Positions 47,937 through 58,871 of a stretch of DNA of 64,000 bases are shown here, in pieces. The notes below the pieces were generated by a model. It saw only the letters and a program-made list of their open reading frames with translations, had not been told where the DNA came from and did no database searches. The stretch's first letter is position 1. Each line of letters opens with the position of its first letter. A program made the translations under genes and the position numbers. Origin of the DNA: Perilla frutescens (Eukaryota > Streptophyta > Magnoliopsida > Lamiales > Lamiaceae); assembly GCA_026008535.1 (NCBI GenBank), contig BRKX01000004.1:37142501-37206500 (forward strand), given 5' to 3'.

Positions 47937-48695
47937 ATATATATATATGGGATTATGTGAGAACAATACCTCCTCTGAGAAGTGAGAACCAATTTCAGCC
48001 ACATATCTCGCTTATTTTTACGGCCAAGATCTGTTTCAAGATTGAAAAACACGGAGGCATAATTGTAATATTACCGACTTTTTAATGAACTAAGGGCATT
48101 TTTGTAATTTAGGAATTCTATTATTTTTGGAATGAAATCTCTTCCCGTCTGTAATCGAAATCTCTTTCCTTGTACATATCGATTTCCTTTGTGTTTATGT
48201 AATCGAAAGTTCAATCGATTCTCTTCGAATTTTATTCATCTCAATCGGTGTTCATGCGATTTCTTGCCTGGAGTTTGTGTTGTTCGTTATTCTTTGATGA
48301 AGACGCCGGATAAGAAAGTTTTTTGGTGTAGTTTTCCTGCGATTTTTTTATCCGTTTGTTTTAGATTTGTTTGACAAGATTGACGAAGCTGATTAAGTTG
48401 AAATTTTGAACTTTTCACGATCAGCATGTATTTTTAGGGCTGCATATTATGTGTTTTGGTATGAATACGCACTTTGTAAATTTGCAGATTTATTAGCATC
48501 AAAATATGAATTATTAGCATTATAAAAACGATTGAGTATCATAAAAATATCTCGTTAATAGAGTATTTTGCACGATGAATGCAGCATTAACACCACTATT
48601 ACTATTTTTAGCATTGGTGTAATTAGTTTTAGCATTACTTTGTAAGTGTATCACTACATATTTGCTAGTATTACAACATCATGTATTAGCACTAC
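47937..48695. repeat. Unclassified dispersed repeat, cut by the Athila-4 LTR
   Basis: It begins after a TA run with GGGATTATGTGAGAAC and GAGAAGTGAGAACC, phrases I associate with a common class of non-autonomous plant elements. It ends in a segment repeating TTAGCATT/TATTAGCA words (48490-48690). No coding domain; the 80-codon frame 48132-48374 is not supported. The superfamily is not decidable here. Confidence 0.35.
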
Positions 48696-49448
48696 TGATG
48701 AGTGCATAAATTGCACTCATTTGCACTAGGATTATCTATTTATGTATGTTAATAATGTAAATATTGTCTTTAATCTTTAATTTTGTTATAAGTGGCCAAT
48801 ACAGGAATTTTCGGGTTAATACAGTGCAAATTAAAGTCGAAATGAGATTTTGATCAATAAAGGCCGCACGAGACTTGAAAAGATGAAGAAAACAAGTGTT
48901 TCACTCAATTGCACTCAATTTCACTCACAATGCATGCTGCCACGCCCTCTGAACTCGATCAAAAGGTTGCGTTGCAGAGCACTTCAGGGGTTGAAAAACA
49001 TGAGGCGCGAGCGTGGGCATGAGGCGCGACTAGCCCGGGGGCGCGTTGCAGAGCTCTCCGGGCGCGGCCTCCGGGCACGAGTGCATGGCAGGTCGCGCCC
49101 CAGGGCCTCTGCAACACGACCTCCGGGCGCGACCCAACTGCCCGAGTTTCAGCCCCTTCAGGAACGTGTTTTCCTTTGTTCCAAACTCGACCTCCAGGTA
49201 AGAGTCTGACGGGATCGCGTTCGGGACTAATGAATCCACTTTTTGACTTTTAACACTCCATTATTGGTCCTATATATCATATAACACTTGGGGTTTTCAA
49301 AGGACATCAACCCCATTCGATTTCACTCTAGAAACACATCATATTTGGGGATTTTCGGGAGAAGAAGAAGATTAAGAAGAGGAGGAAGGATCATCCATCC
49401 ATTTTGAGGATTCAAGCCAAGGGATTGAAGAAGAGGGTTCTACAAAAC
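48696..49448 (+). repeat. Athila-4 5' LTR (3' end deleted), with a GC-rich patch
   Basis: A TG-starting LTR whose first 30 bp contain an inverted repeat (GAGTGCA...TGCACTC-like). A GC-rich, CpG-rich patch occupies about 49003-49140 (repeated GGGCGCG/GCGCGA words). A TATA-like box (CCTATATATCATATAAC) is near 49270. The U5 end, primer site and gag start are missing. The open frames here (48850-49209 +, 49030-49239 -) are chance. Confidence 0.7.
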
Positions 49449-50395
49449 AAGTTCCGAGGGACACCAATGGAAGCCCACATGAGCACATCCGCAAGTTCCT
49501 TGAGTATAGTGGAACAATGAAGATGAATGGAGTCCCGGAAGATGCAATTCGAATCCGGCTCTTTTCATTCTCCTTGACCGATAAGGCGGAAATATGGTGG
49601 TTGAGCCACGCCCAAAGGTCATTCCAAACATGGGGCCAATTGGTGACGAAGTTTCTTCATAAGTTTTTCCCACCCAGAAAAACTCTCAAATTAAAAGGAG
49701 ATATCACCGTGTTCAAACAATATGATGAAGAAAGCTTATATGAGGCATGGGAACGCTTTAGAGAGATGCTAAGGAAGTGCCCCGGACGTGGTTTTGGAAC
49801 CGACTACCAAGTGTGCATCTTCTATGGTGGAATTAAACCCGAAGAGAGGACACTCATGGATGCGGCCGCGGGAGGATCACTTTTAGCAAGAGGACCGGAT
49901 GAAGCAATGAGGATCATTAAAGAAATGGCCACAAATTCATTTCAATGGCCGGTACTTAGGCTATTGGCGGATCAAATGACAACTTTAAATTTGAAGATTG
50001 AAGCTTTTACCAATCCAAAAGCCGATACTTCTCAAAATCAATTTGAGGAAGTTAATTATGTGAACCAAAGAGGCTACTCAAATCAATAAAGGCCATTCAA
50101 TCCGGGGTACAAGCCCCAATATGGAGGTCAATATGGTGGAAATCAAGGCTATCAAAATAAGGCACAACATCCAAACTTGTCCTATGGTAATCCGAATAAT
50201 GCTATCCAACCACCTCCCGGATTTTCGGTGACAAATGGCGTTATTGATGAGGAGAAAAAACCAAAAATGGATGATCTTTTGATGGCATTCATGGGGAATA
50301 CGGAGAATTACATGAGTAAATCTCAAACTTGTCTAGGAAAGTTGGAAAATACCGTCGGAGCAATTGGCAATCAAGTCAACATGTTGGAAAAATAA
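49449..50395 (+). pseudogene. Athila-4 gag, 5'-truncated
   Basis: The Gag domain is well preserved: MKMNGVPEDAIRIRLFSFSL, AEIWWLSHAQRSFQTWGQL, ESLYEAWERFREMLRKCPGR and RTLMDAAAGGSLL (49517-50089). A stop TAA at 50087-50089 and another at 50393-50395 each replace what should be a glutamine codon in the family. A proline/asparagine-rich linker lies between. The N-terminal part of gag was lost in the LTR-gag deletion. Confidence 0.82.
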
Positions 50396-51349
50396 ATGGG
50401 TCAATTTGCAACTATCTTGGGAAGCCAACATCAACAAGGCAAGTTTCCAAGCAATACAACTGTGAATCTGAAGGATCAATGCAAGGCTATCACCTTGAGG
50501 AGCGGAACCGCCTATGATGGCCCCGTTATGCCGGATGAAGAGAAAAATCAAGAGAAGGTTGATGAGCAACCAAGTGAAGAGAAGAAAGAAGAGGGACAAA
50601 GTCAAGAGGACTTGAGTCCCAAATTGAAGAAAAGTGATGAACAAGAGAAAGGGAAAGAGAAAGAAGTATCAACCAAGAAGATATCGGAGGAGTACAAAAT
50701 TCCTATACCATACCCACAAAGACTCCAAAAGGTGAAGAGTGATGAGCAATTCTCTCGGTTCCTCGATATCTTTAGAAAGGTACAAATCAACATCCTTCTT
50801 GTTGAAGCACTTCAACAAATGCCAAACTATGCAAATTTTTTGAAGGATGTGATTTCAAAGAAGAGGAGATTTGGGGAGTATGTGATGGTTAACTTGACCG
50901 AGAATTGTAGTGCTCTACTACAAAGGAAGTTACCCGCGAAGATGAAAGATTCGGGAAGTTTCAACATCTCGGTCACCATTGAAGAGAATCATGTGGGAAA
51001 ATCTTTGTGTGATCTAGGGGCAAGCATCAATTTGATGCCCCTCTCGTTCTTCTCCAAGTTGAAAATGGGAGAGATCAAGCCTACCACAATTTTCCTTCAA
51101 ATGGTCGATCGATCTTTGACGTACCCTAAAGGGGTGGTAGAAGACGTGCTCGTGAAGGTTAACAAGTTCATCTTCCAGGTTGACTTTGTGGTACTTGATA
51201 TGGAAGAAGACAAGGAAGTGCCTCTCATCCTTGGGCGACCGTTTTTGAATACGGGTAAGGCCTTGATTGATGTAGAGAAGGGAGAACTTACCTTGAGGGT
51301 AAATGAAGAAAAGATAACATTCTCACTATTAGGGTTTTTTTCGAATTGA
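50396..51349 (+). pseudogene. Athila-4 gag-protease region, cut by the Copia B LTR
   Basis: A 317-codon open frame. Residues 1-110 are a charged linker (ITLRSGTAYDGP then a Glu/Lys-rich part). Residues 110-210 include IPIPYPQRLQKVKSDEQFSR and LLQRKLPAKMKDSGSFNI. The aspartic protease motif is SLCDLGASINLMPLSFFSKL (about 203-222), followed by YPKGVVEDVLVKVNKFIFQV and VPLILGRPFLNTGKALIDV. The last residues (about 311-317) are read from the inserted LTR that starts at 51327. The catalytic DLGA is intact. No RT follows within the window. Confidence 0.85.
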
Positions 51350-52749
51350 ACCACCGAAGGATCTAATTGGATGTTCATTAATCCTAATGTCATGTAGATC
51401 ATAAATTCATGCATCTCATATGTTTTAATTAACCGAGTTCAATTAACATGCAAATCCGGTTTAAACGATTCTACTAAAGCGGAAACATAGAAATTGAAAA
51501 ATGACTTACAAATTAAACGACGGGTTGAGGACAATATTAAAGATCTAATCTTGTTGTTGTGTATGATGAAATTGGCGCCCAATAATGCTATTCCACTCCT
51601 TGATCTTCTGTTGTATTCCCGGACTGAATCTAGTTTCATGGTGGGCTGAAATCTACTAGATCGATATGGAATCCGTGGAGATAAAGAGAACACAAGAGGA
51701 GCTAATCTATCACTCCAAAATTTCGTCCCCCACCTCTTTATTTATAAGGGGGTGGGCGAAATTTCAGTGTCCCAACCCTACTGGGTTTGGGCCTCTATCC
51801 CTTTTTCTATCTCTAGTCCATTTAAGTCATATTGGGCTACAATAGGGATCTAGAAAAATATTAAATTGACCTGCAAATTTATTTAATTTTCAATACCCAA
51901 TAAACTTAGGATATCATTAAATAAATTAAGTATTATTTTTATTCCACTAAAGAAATAATACTGAGCTACCAATTTAATACATATTTCTGAATATGCTTTC
52001 TCCTTTAGTCCAGTCATTCCCCGTGTTTAAGATATAATGCCCATTAATTAATTATGTAAGCTTCTGATAGCTATAATTAATTAATATCTTATCCTTGAGT
52101 AGTACCACACAAGTTTTACTCATGCATGGAATAAATTCCACCTGCAGAGTTTCAGCATGAACTTGCATTTCCTCAAGGGGACACCATCAAACTGGCACAC
52201 CAGGACACGGTGCCCCTACATATTGCACGACCCATCATAAGTGTAAATGTCACAACCCAAGATATCGAGATTATTGATCCTATGAAAGAATCTCACCCTT
52301 TGATAAATCAAAGCTGCAAACACTACACGCATATGTCCGCCAACATATAGGGGTTAAGAACCCAAACTCTGTGGATTCTTATTTTTTTATTTAAGGTCAG
52401 AATAGAGAATAGAATCCTAAGTAGATCCTTCTCAATACACTTGCCCGTGTATTAGAATAATTAGTTAGTCAAGACAAACTAACTATCAGATTATTCTACG
52501 GCGTACCGATAGCAGGTTCAGTGCCATCTAGACCGTGAGCCTTTTAATACATTACAAGGAACCGATGATATGATCTAACCATGTGTTTAGCCACATCATA
52601 TCATCTACAATGTAAGTATAGTGAACATGTATGTAAATATACCAATTTAAATGAAAACAATGACTGCAATTGTATTCATTTTATATCATCATAAAACCAT
52701 CATCAATAATGTATACAAAAGACAGGTCTTCTAGTATACAAAACCAACA
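51327..52749 (-). repeat. Copia B 3' LTR
   Basis: The 1423-bp LTR starts TGTTGGTTTTGTATAC on the minus strand (52749) and ends near 51327, where the terminal CA has decayed (plus-strand TATTAGGGTTT against TGTTGGGTTT). It matches the 1413-bp solo LTR at 14749-16161 along its length. Confidence 0.87.
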
Positions 52750-52762
52750 ATCTCCCACTTAT
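52750..52762 (-). promoter_or_regulatory. Copia B polypurine tract
   Basis: The minus strand reads ATAAGTGGGAGAT directly before the LTR, the usual Copia plus-strand primer. Confidence 0.88.
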
Positions 52763-52824
52763 ACTTGAAGCATGTCTTTCAAATATAAAACAAACTGGCT
52801 AACTCTCCAACTCTAACTAAAATC

Positions 52825-53405
52825 TCAAATGGCAACCCAGGGTCTGCATCTCACTCCCATTTTCTCCACGTGACCGTAGAAGGTCTTAGCTGGAAGGCTC
52901 TTCGTGAATGGATCAGCTAAATTGTCCTCCGATGCAATCTTGACCACTGCCACATCTCCTCTCTTAATGATTTCTCGTATAAGATGGTACTTTCTCTCTA
53001 TGTATTTACTTGCCTTATGGGCTCTGAGTTTCTTCATATTTGCCACTGCACCCGAGTTATCACAATATACCGTGATACTCTTAGGCAGATAAGGTACCAT
53101 GCTCAAGTCCAACAAGAAGCTATGGAGTCAGACGACCTTTTTTGTAGCCTCAGAGGCAGCTACATATTCGGTCTCCATGGTGGAATCCGCAATGCATTTC
53201 TGCTTTATGCTCCTCCATGCAATGACTCCGTCTCCCAAGGTAAACACATAGGCTGAGGTAGATTTACTCTGATCTTTATCGGATTGAAAATCTGAGTCAA
53301 TGTAACCTAAAGGCACTAGACTATCAGAGCGGTATACCAGCATATAATCTCGAGTCCTTTTCAGGTACTTGAGTATATTCTTAACCGCAGTCCAGTGACC
53401 TTATC
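52825..53405 (-). pseudogene. Copia B RNase H region
   Basis: Frames 53343-53128 and 53115-52825 encode the Copia RNase H: GYIDSDFQSDKDQSKSTSAY, GVIAWRSIKQKCIADSTMET, ITVYCDNSGAVANMKK, KYIERKYHLIREI and DNLADPFTKSLPA. A frame break near 53115-53130 separates the two parts. RNase H degrades the RNA template during reverse transcription. Confidence 0.85.
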
Positions 53406-55104
53406 CAGGGTTAGACTGATATCTGCTTACCATGCCGACTGCATAGCATATATCAGGTCTAGTCCATAGCATAGCATACATAAGGCTTCACACAGCCAAA
53501 GATATGGAATGCCCTTCATCTAATCTATCTCAGCCTGTGTGTGGGGACACATATCCTTGGATAGATAAATTCCATGCCTGAAAGGTATAAAACCTTTCTT
53601 GGAATCCTGCATGTTAAACCTAGCTAGCACTGTGTCGATATATGTCACCTGGGATAAGCACAACATCCTTTTTAGGTGATCTCGAATTATCTTGATGCCA
53701 AAGACGTGTCCGGCTTCTCCTAGATCTTTCATATCGAACTGCTTGGACAACCACACCCTTATAGGCTGCTGTTTCCAGGGCATATCTCCAGAACGAAATA
53801 GGCAGATCTGAATAGCTCATCATCGATCTAACCATCTCTAACAATGTTCTGTTCCTTATCTCCGCCACGCCATTCTGCTGTGGCGTTCCCGGTGCAGTCA
53901 ACTGGGATGTAATCCCATTCTCTGCTAAGTAGTCCCTAAATTCATTCGAGAGGTACTCACCACCACGATCAGACCGTAGTGATTTGATACTTTTACCTGT
54001 ACGTTTTTCCACTTCCGCTCTGAATTCTTTAAAAGTCTCAAAGGATTCTGACTTGCGGCGTAACAGGTATATGTATCCATACCTTGAGTAATCATCGATG
54101 AACGTAATGAAATACTCGTACCCTCCTCGAGTCTGAACTGACATAGGGCCACATAAGTTATAGTGAATCAAATCTAGTACCTCTTTAGATCTATTCCCTT
54201 TATTCTTAAAGGGTCGCTTGGTCATTTTACCTTCCAAACAGGATTCACACAAAGGAAATGATTCTAGGACCAATGAAGACAAGGGCCCATCGTTTACTAG
54301 TCGTTGTATCCGTTTAAGGTTAATATAGCCGAGCCTAAGATGCCAAAGATAGGTTTGATTCATTTCCGAAGGTTCTTTTCGTTTGTCAGGGTTTATGACC
54401 GATGTATTCAGTGAATGCATTTGCGTAGTGTTTTGCATAGGATTAAGTAAATAAAGATGTGCATCCAATGTGCCAGAATAGATAAAACATTTATCATTAA
54501 AGATAACAACCTTGTTATAAAAAGAAACAGAATATCCATCCATAAAAAGTTTAGAAACTGAAATCAAGTTTCGCTTAAAACCAGACACATAAAGACAATC
54601 CTTTAAAACTAAAATCCTATCACTACTAAAAGATAAGGTTACATCTCCTACTGCAACTGCCGCCACTTTCATAGCATTGCCCATGTAGACTGAAATCTCT
54701 CCATCACTCAGCTGTCTTTTTACTAGAAACCCCTGTAAAGACATGCAAACATGATCAGTAGCTCCAGTATCTACTACCCATGACTGAGTAGAACAAGTAG
54801 CTAAACATGTTTCAATGACAAGAGATTGAGACATACCCTTTTTCTTCTTTTTGTTAGGACAATCCGCCTTCCAGTGACCTGGCTGGCCGCACTTGAAACA
54901 CTTTGTCTTTGACTTAAATTCCTCGGGAGGAATCTTATTCTTGGACTTCTTCACCTTAGGCGCCCCCTCTGCAGCTTTCTTGGTTGCGTTCCTCTTTTTT
55001 CTTTTAGTACCGGAAAAAGACACCCTATTTTCAGTTAGGTGTGCCTCCGGATTTCCTTTTTGAAGTAACTCAACCGCTTGAAGATCCATGAGCAGTTCAT
55101 TCAG
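53406..55104 (-). pseudogene. Copia B gag end, nucleocapsid, protease, integrase and RT remnant
   Basis: The frame 55089-53620 (489 codons) begins in gag (LQAVELLQKGNPEAHLTENR). A CCHC knuckle follows (CFKCGQPGHWKADCP), then protease (WVVDTGATDHVC) and integrase: WHLRLGYINLKRIQRL, CESCLEGK, FITFIDDYSRYGYIYLL, LRSDRGGEYLSNEF and PQQNGVAE. The first catalytic aspartate is replaced (HYNLCGPM where the family has a D before the LCGP). At about 53770, after SFWRYALETAAY, the sequence jumps to the part of RT following the YVDD box (LSKQFDMKDLGEAGHVFGIK, frame 53783-53520). Most of RT including YVDD is gone. Confidence 0.87.
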
Positions 55105-55109
55105 GCCGA

Positions 55110-56478
55110 TGATAGGACATATTTTACTTGCTTTTATTGTTATCTTTTGGTGCCATTTCTCCTAATTAATTGCCCTATACTTGTGTATTTTGGAAGAATG
55201 ATGTGTTTGTTGAGTTGTGTAGGGATGTAGTACAAAGATGGAGAAAAGGGCATGTTTTTAGTGCAAAAAGAATCTAAGTGAAGAAAGAGCAAAATTCGAG
55301 TCTGAGTAGATCCGGCCGTAAGGGTTTGCAACTGGAAAGCTGGAGCGAGTTTCTGGAACCTGGGCTTCTACACGCGTTTTGGGCTTGCAAAATACAATTC
55401 TCGGCCCAAACCATGACCTGGACGCGGAATTGAGCTCCCCACCGCCTCAAGAGTCCTTCTCTTGCTATGTTTCCTAGTTTAGATTGATTAGGATTTTATT
55501 TCCTTATCTAATGTTTTAATTAAGGATATTATATATAGATTAGGACTTATTTCTTTATGATTCATTCTATTCTTCACGACACAGACCAGAGAGACGTAGT
55601 CCAACGATTTTTATTTCTTCTTCTTCATTATTTCATGGTGTTCTGCTCCGTTAATTATCAGTGTGATTTTATGATTATGCAAGTTATCTAATTCACTCGT
55701 ATTCTGGTGACGATGATGAAGCTCCGCTTATATAACTATGAGATCTAATTATTTGTTCATAATTAATTGATGCATGTATCTGTTATTCTTGGATTTCGAG
55801 TTGTTAATTATTCTAAGTCTTTCTAATAGTTGCAAATATTTGGTAGGTTGTGATTAATTATTAGCCAATTAAATTGGCCATACGTAATCGTGGTTTAGGT
55901 TTAATCAGTGGTAAAATGGTTGCTCAAAACTAGGGGAATATCAGAGTTAATTTTACAGTCCTGCGTCAGAGTCTGTAAGTTAAGAATCGGGTCTCTTTTG
56001 TGCTAATTGCTTTCGGTTCATTAAACTTAAAGAACGTCTCTTACAGTTGTCAACCGATTAGGGAAAAATTAATGAAGCGTCTTCTTAATTATCGAAACAG
56101 TATGGAGAGATTAGGTCATGTCAGAAACGTCTTCGATGACTATAACTGATTTGCATGGTTTGATTAATTAATTCTTGCATCTGTGATCGGTGTTATAAGT
56201 GGAGTGGATTTTGTTAGATCCGGAATACCTTTTGGTCATTGATTTAAATCCGTCTTCTTTTGCACAAGTATTTTCGCTAGTTGTTTATTTAATTCTTTAA
56301 TTTATTTTGCTGTATAATTCACACAAAACACCTTTCTGGAAGTTTGGTCACGCAACTGAAAGTGAAGGGTAATTTTCGTCGGTCCCTTGGGAGATGATCC
56401 TGCTCGCCACTGTACTCTGCAGTGTGGGCTTACCGACGAAAGTCGGAACATTTATTTTTGGTGAAAAATGACGCACCA
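55110..56478 (+). repeat. Athila-3 5' LTR
   Basis: 1369 bp, starting TGATAGGACATATTTTA and ending ACGCACCA. A TATA-like site (ATTATATATAGATTAGG) is near 55530. It differs from the 3' LTR by one 8-bp indel (about 55783) and about 45 substitutions, nearly all after 55595. Confidence 0.93.
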
Positions 56479-56483
56479 AATTT

Positions 56484-56501
56484 TGGCACCGTTGTCGGGG
56501 A
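56484..56501 (+). promoter_or_regulatory. Athila-3 primer-binding site
   Basis: TGGCACCGTTGTCGGGGA, tRNA-Asp type with one transition from the Athila-1 site; five bases after the LTR end. Confidence 0.87.
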
Positions 56502-56572
56502 TCAGTTTCAAGCAGTGATTACTCTTTTTTTTAATTTGTTATTTTACTTTGTTTGTTTTATTTTTTTAGTGC

Positions 56573-58591
56573 ATGACCCGTTCCTCTGCCGAAAAGGAAT
56601 TGTTGTTCAATCCAGAGCCAGAGAGAACATTACACCAGCAAAGGAGAGCTGTTCAGAAATCTAGGGAAACCACCGAACCTGAGCAAGAAACGTCTGGGCT
56701 TGATCAACTGTTCGACATGGCCAATAATCCGCCTAACCCGCAAGACCTTGCCGCAGGAAGAGCCCTCTTCAATGCCAACGTTGCTGATCCTGCGCCCGAA
56801 CATGAGCCTCTCATCAGGGAACTCGGCCACCTTCAGAGCAACAGACCCATCTGCATCGTGCTACCCCCGATTGCCAACAATGCAGAGATCAGACCTGCAT
56901 TCATCCAAGTCTTACCGAAGTTTGGTGATTTTCCGGGAGAGAGTGCGCACAAGCACTTGTCTGAATTTGACCTCGTCTGCTCCACTCTGAGGCCGCAAGG
57001 TTTTACTACCGATAATCTGAGGTTACTAACTTTTTCTCATACATTGCAGGGAAAAGCGAGAGACTGGTTGTTTGATCTTCCACCTAAGGCGATCACTACC
57101 TGGAATGAGCTAGAGAGACAATTCCTATGCAAGTTTTTCCCGGAGTCCCGAGCTGCAAACCTAAGGATGGCAATTAGTAGCATCAAACAGAAGCAGAATG
57201 AGAGCTTATCCGAGTACTGGGAACGGTTCCAGCAGCTGTGTCGCAAGTGCCCAGACTACGGGTTCACAGATTACCAATTGCTAACAAATTACTTTTATCG
57301 TGGCATGTCTTCTTTTGATAGGAAAATTGTTGATACTGCCAGCAGAGGATCTCTCACCAATAAGACCCTCACCGAAGCCAAATAGCTCATCATTGACATG
57401 GCTTTTAGAGGACAGCAGTATGAAGAGGAAGATGAAGATAGACACCGGCCAGTAAGGGCACTCGACCGAGCTGAAGGGTCGGGAGTGAATGAAAAGATAG
57501 ATGCTCTTACCTCCCTGGTCCGAGGCCTTGCTGTGGCACAGATAAGGCCAAACCGCTGTAGAGTCTCTCCCGAGAATGGCCACTTTACTGATACTTGTCC
57601 TACCTTGCACGATCCTCGTACTGAGCAAGCATACTATGGGTCCAGTGATGCACAATATGATGCCCAAAGACGGAGGAATTATGATTCGTACTCAAACACA
57701 TACAACCCAGGTTGGAAGGACCATCCGAACCTCGACTGAAGACAGCTGTAGGGCAGTCAGTATGCCCACACGGACCGATCTGAGCCATCTATGAGTGAGA
57801 TCATGAAGAGTCTCGAGCAGAGCACAAGCCTAGTGAACAATCTAGCGCAGAGCCAAAATGCCTTTCAGCAGGAGACACAAGCCGCCCTGGGCAGTATGGG
57901 CACACAGATCACTCAGTTCGCCACGCAAATGAACAAGATGCAGGCGAATCAAGGCAAACTCCCATCCCAAACTGAAATGAATCCAAGAGCGCATGTTTGC
58001 GCTGTCATTTTGAGAAGTACGGAGGAGTTAACTGAGTTGGAGGCCAAGAAGAAAGAAAAGAAGCCGGAAGGGCATACTGAAGGGCCGAAAAAAGAATCTG
58101 GTGAAAGGAATGAACAACCTGCTATGTCTCTTCCCCTTCAACCCGAGCTGAATCCATGAGGGAACATCAGTCCTCTGACCCTTCAAAGTGGCAAAGAATT
58201 GGTTGAAGTTGAAACAAAGAAGAAGAAAGACAACACGCGGTGTGGGCAAACTGCAGAAGCTGAAGACAGACCAAGTGCAGAGGACAAACAATCTGATGCC
58301 CCGTTTGCCCCTACTGAGGTACAAGTTCCACCTCAAAATCCTAACCCTATTAATGCAGCTCCTTTCCCTTCCAGGTTAGCAAGGCACAAGAAAGAGGAGA
58401 ATGAGAAAGAGATCTTCGAGCTTTTCAAGAAAGTTAAGATCAATCTACCATTGATTGATGCTATCAAGCATGTCCCGAGACACGTGAAGTTCTTAAAAGA
58501 ACTATGCTCCAAGAAGATAAGATATGGGAAGGATGCAAAAATCAAGGTTGGTGAGACTGTTTCAGCCGTTATTCAACGGAAATTACCTTAA
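56573..58591 (+). pseudogene. Athila-3 gag and gag-protease region, five premature stops
   Basis: Starts MTRSSAEKELLFNPEPER at 56573. The Gag domain is at about residues 95-245 (IQVLPKFGDFPGESAHKHL, SHTLQGKARDWLFDLPPKAI, WNELERQFLCKFFPESRAAN, CRKCPDYGFTDYQLLTNYFY). A zinc-knuckle-like CRVSPENGHFTDTC follows, in which the second cysteine is a serine. Then come the helical SLVNNLAQSQNAFQQETQAA and a Lys/Glu-rich linker, ending at VSAVIQRKLP, the start of the protease region. In-frame stops are at 57383 (TAG), 57737 (TGA), 57749 (TAG), 58157 (TGA) and 58589 (TAA). Otherwise the frame is continuous, so the element was inactivated recently by substitutions rather than by indels. Confidence 0.88.
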
Positions 58592-58871
58592 AAAATGCCA
58601 AGATCCAGATTCAGAGGAAGAAAGGGCAATCCGCGAGATAGTCCAGCAGCTGTACGTAGCCGAGGAGTTTCCAGCCAAAAATCGGACAGGCAGTATGCTC
58701 TTGCCGACCAACTCGAAATTGATTTTACCATCTCATGTGAAGGCCCCTGTGTTGGGGCTAAAAGGGCAAAAAGTAAGGTTGGTCAAGTTTTTGAAGAAAC
58801 ATAAAGGTGCGGGGATGGAAACAATTCCTTTCGACATGGGTAGATCGGATATCCCCGAATTTGTCTCTTGA
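58592..58871 (+). pseudogene. Athila-3 post-deletion ORF
   Basis: After the protease start (KCQDP) the sequence goes directly to DSEEERAIREIVQQLYVAEE and a basic segment (RLVKFLKKHKGAGME), ending at TGA 58869-58871. The protease active site, RT, RNase H and integrase are all missing here. The origin of this C-terminal segment is unclear: it may be the far end of pol or of a third ORF. The post-pol region TTTTCGGGAGGTAACCCGAG (from about 58915) corresponds to 6290-6320 in Athila-1. Confidence 0.55.

Larger units (their letters stand above)
48696..51326 (+). mobile_element. Athila-4: truncated Athila-like element, interrupted by Copia B
   Basis: A 5' LTR segment (TGATGAGTGCATAAATTGC from 48696) passes without a primer-binding site into the middle of gag near 49449, then into the gag-protease linker and protease. 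At 51327 the Copia B LTR cuts it inside the protease-RT region. The remainder should lie beyond 64000. Confidence 0.8.

Noticed and set aside
48850..49239. Arginine-rich open frames on both strands in GC-rich sequence
   Set aside because: Both fall in the Athila-4 LTR; high GC makes long chance frames likely.
55140..55331. A 63-codon minus-strand frame repeated exactly at 60602-60793
   Set aside because: The identity is explained by the two LTRs of Athila-3; no motif or selection signal is visible.
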